From the NCBI GenBank assembly GCA_947372405.1, contig CANBTO010000318.1, positions 1 to 6,198 of the forward strand: 6,198 bases of DNA, given 5' to 3'. This DNA comes from Verrucomicrobiaceae bacterium (GTDB lineage Bacteria; Verrucomicrobiota; Verrucomicrobiae; Verrucomicrobiales; Akkermansiaceae). The position numbers and the translations under genes are program-made. Numbering within the stretch: the first letter of the stretch is position 1; the number at the start of each line of letters is the position of its first letter. The notes below the pieces were generated by a model that ran no database searches, was not told the DNA's origin, and saw only the letters and a program-made list of their open reading frames with translations. Positions 5,433-6,198 of this stretch are shown here, piece after piece.

Positions 5433-6198
5433 TCCTGTCAGCCATCCAAAGCAACGCTCCTTCATTGTGGTCTCCCGAGTGGTTGCCGCGTCTTCCTCAA
5501 CGTCTGGTGGAAATGATCCTCCAGAATCTAGGTGCTCCCGAGTGGCTGGTTTCCATCGCCGGGTTTGCGGTCGCTGCTTCCACGGTGGTGGGCGTATTCG
5601 CCGGTGCCTTCGCCCTGCTCTCGCTGATAGAACGCAAAACCCTTGCAAGAATCCAGAACCGCATCGGACCTAACAGGGCTGGCTGGTTCGGCATTCTCCA
5701 ACCGGTGGCCGACGGCATCAAGATGCTCACCAAAGAGGACATCGTGCCAGCCAAGGCCGAATGGCTGCTGCATCTCGCGGCCCCGATCCTGATCGTTCTG
5801 CCGTCGATCCTGGCGCTCGGCGTGATTCCTTACGGTCGCGAATGGACGCCGGTTCCGCTGGAACTCGGGTTGTTGTTCTTCTTCTCCGTTGGTGCCCTGA
5901 CCGAACTCTCGATCTTCATGGCCGGTTGGGCGAGCGGATCGAAGTTTCCGATGCTCGGAGCAATGCGCGCGATCTCGCAGATGGTGAGTTACGAACTGCC
6001 TCTCATCATTTCAGCTCTCGGAGTGGTGATGGTTTCGGGAACGCTCTCGCTGCCCGGCATCGTGGAGAAACAGGGCGGATTCCATTTTGGATGCATCCCC
6101 GCATGGAATCTCTTCACGCCGTGGGGCCTGGTCGCTGGCCTGGTTTTCTACATCGCCGCAATCGCCGAGGCGAACCGCTGCCCCTTCGACCTTCCTGA
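5429..6198 (+). CDS. nuoH: NADH-quinone oxidoreductase subunit H (partial, runs off the right edge)
   Basis: NuoH is the membrane subunit that forms the quinone tunnel and links the peripheral arm to the ion-pumping arm. The visible 256 residues contain the strongly conserved LIERKTLARIQNRIGPNRAG at about 66-84, followed by LQPVADGIKMLTKED (90-104). Later come FMAGWASGSKFPMLGAMRA, QMVSYELP, and NRCPFDLP at the very edge, where family members continue into the acidic FDLPEAE loop. Hydrophobic helices are near residues 41-67, 113-134, 145-168, 189-205 and 230-248. Start 5429 has AAGGAG at 5416-5421 and overlaps the nuoI stop (ATGA). The roughly 40 residues before the first helix are longer than usual; an in-frame ATG at 5513 would trim them. 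The C-terminus is outside the window. Confidence 0.95.
   Translation, partial: MILSAIQSNAPSLWSPEWLPRLPQRLVEMILQNLGAPEWLVSIAGFAVAASTVVGVFAGAFALLSLIERKTLARIQNRIGPNRAGWFGILQPVADGIKMLTKEDIVPAKAEWLLHLAAPILIVLPSILALGVIPYGREWTPVPLELGLLFFFSVGALTELSIFMAGWASGSKFPMLGAMRAISQMVSYELPLIISALGVVMVSGTLSLPGIVEKQGGFHFGCIPAWNLFTPWGLVAGLVFYIAAIAEANRCPFDLP

Noticed and set aside
5472..5545. CTCCCGAGTGG repeated at 5472-5482 and 5535-5545 in the nuoH N-terminus
   Set aside because: It is a short 11-bp match encoding PEW twice. The surrounding sequence does not align, so chance or local codon similarity is enough to explain it.
4638..5648. 336-residue open frame on the minus strand across nuoD, nuoI and nuoH
   Set aside because: It lies opposite three well-supported genes, with composition expected from the complement of high-G+C coding sequence and no recognisable domain.
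5311..5673. 120-residue Arg-rich plus-strand open frame across the nuoI-nuoH junction
   Set aside because: It is an out-of-frame reading of the Lys/Ala-rich nuoI tail and the nuoH start; both real frames have conserved motifs.

Overview
The window is a dense, single-direction stretch of energy-metabolism genes, about 60% G+C where I counted by hand. It holds the last codons of a probable pyruvate:ferredoxin (flavodoxin) oxidoreductase, a dihydroorotate-dehydrogenase-like flavoprotein, an Rrf2-type regulator, and then the start of a respiratory complex I (NADH-quinone oxidoreductase, NDH-1) operon in the order nuoA-nuoB-nuoC-[insert]-nuoD-nuoI-nuoH. nuoH runs off the right edge. I would guess a Verrucomicrobiota or other PVC-group bacterium. 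The grounds are general: protein character, the A-B-C-D-I-H order, and a GxxExxY gene inside 'ACGGATT' inverted repeats. No rRNA or other firm taxonomic marker is present.

Layout: 1-96 is the PFOR tail; 101-1093 the DHOD-like protein; 1104-1511 the Rrf2 regulator; 1508-1912 nuoA; 1902-2537 nuoB; 2534-3139 nuoC; 3141-3594 an inserted cassette; 3613-4767 nuoD; 4764-5432 nuoI; 5429-6198 nuoH (partial). Apart from the cassette, neighbouring genes are 4-10 nt apart or overlap by 4-11 nt (ATGA and GTGA junctions). I see no convincing terminator or promoter between them, so the set is probably one transcription unit, with its promoter outside the window.

Together the genes suggest this route: PFOR oxidises pyruvate and reduces ferredoxin or flavodoxin, and complex I passes low-potential electrons to quinone while pumping ions. 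No nuoE, nuoF or nuoG (the NADH-input module) lies between nuoD and nuoI/nuoH, where they sit in the classical operon. This enzyme may therefore lack that module, or the genes may be elsewhere. The Rrf2 protein is placed to regulate the cluster.

The most unusual feature is the 454-bp cassette between nuoC and nuoD. It is one GxxExxY-family gene (PD-(D/E)XK nuclease-like fold) enclosed by a perfect 29-bp inverted repeat. Each arm is built from three copies of a 7-mer at 9-bp spacing. The cassette is about 49% G+C, sits cleanly between two essential-looking genes, and its right arm supplies the gene's stop codon. It looks like a small mobile or domesticated unit that respects operon structure.
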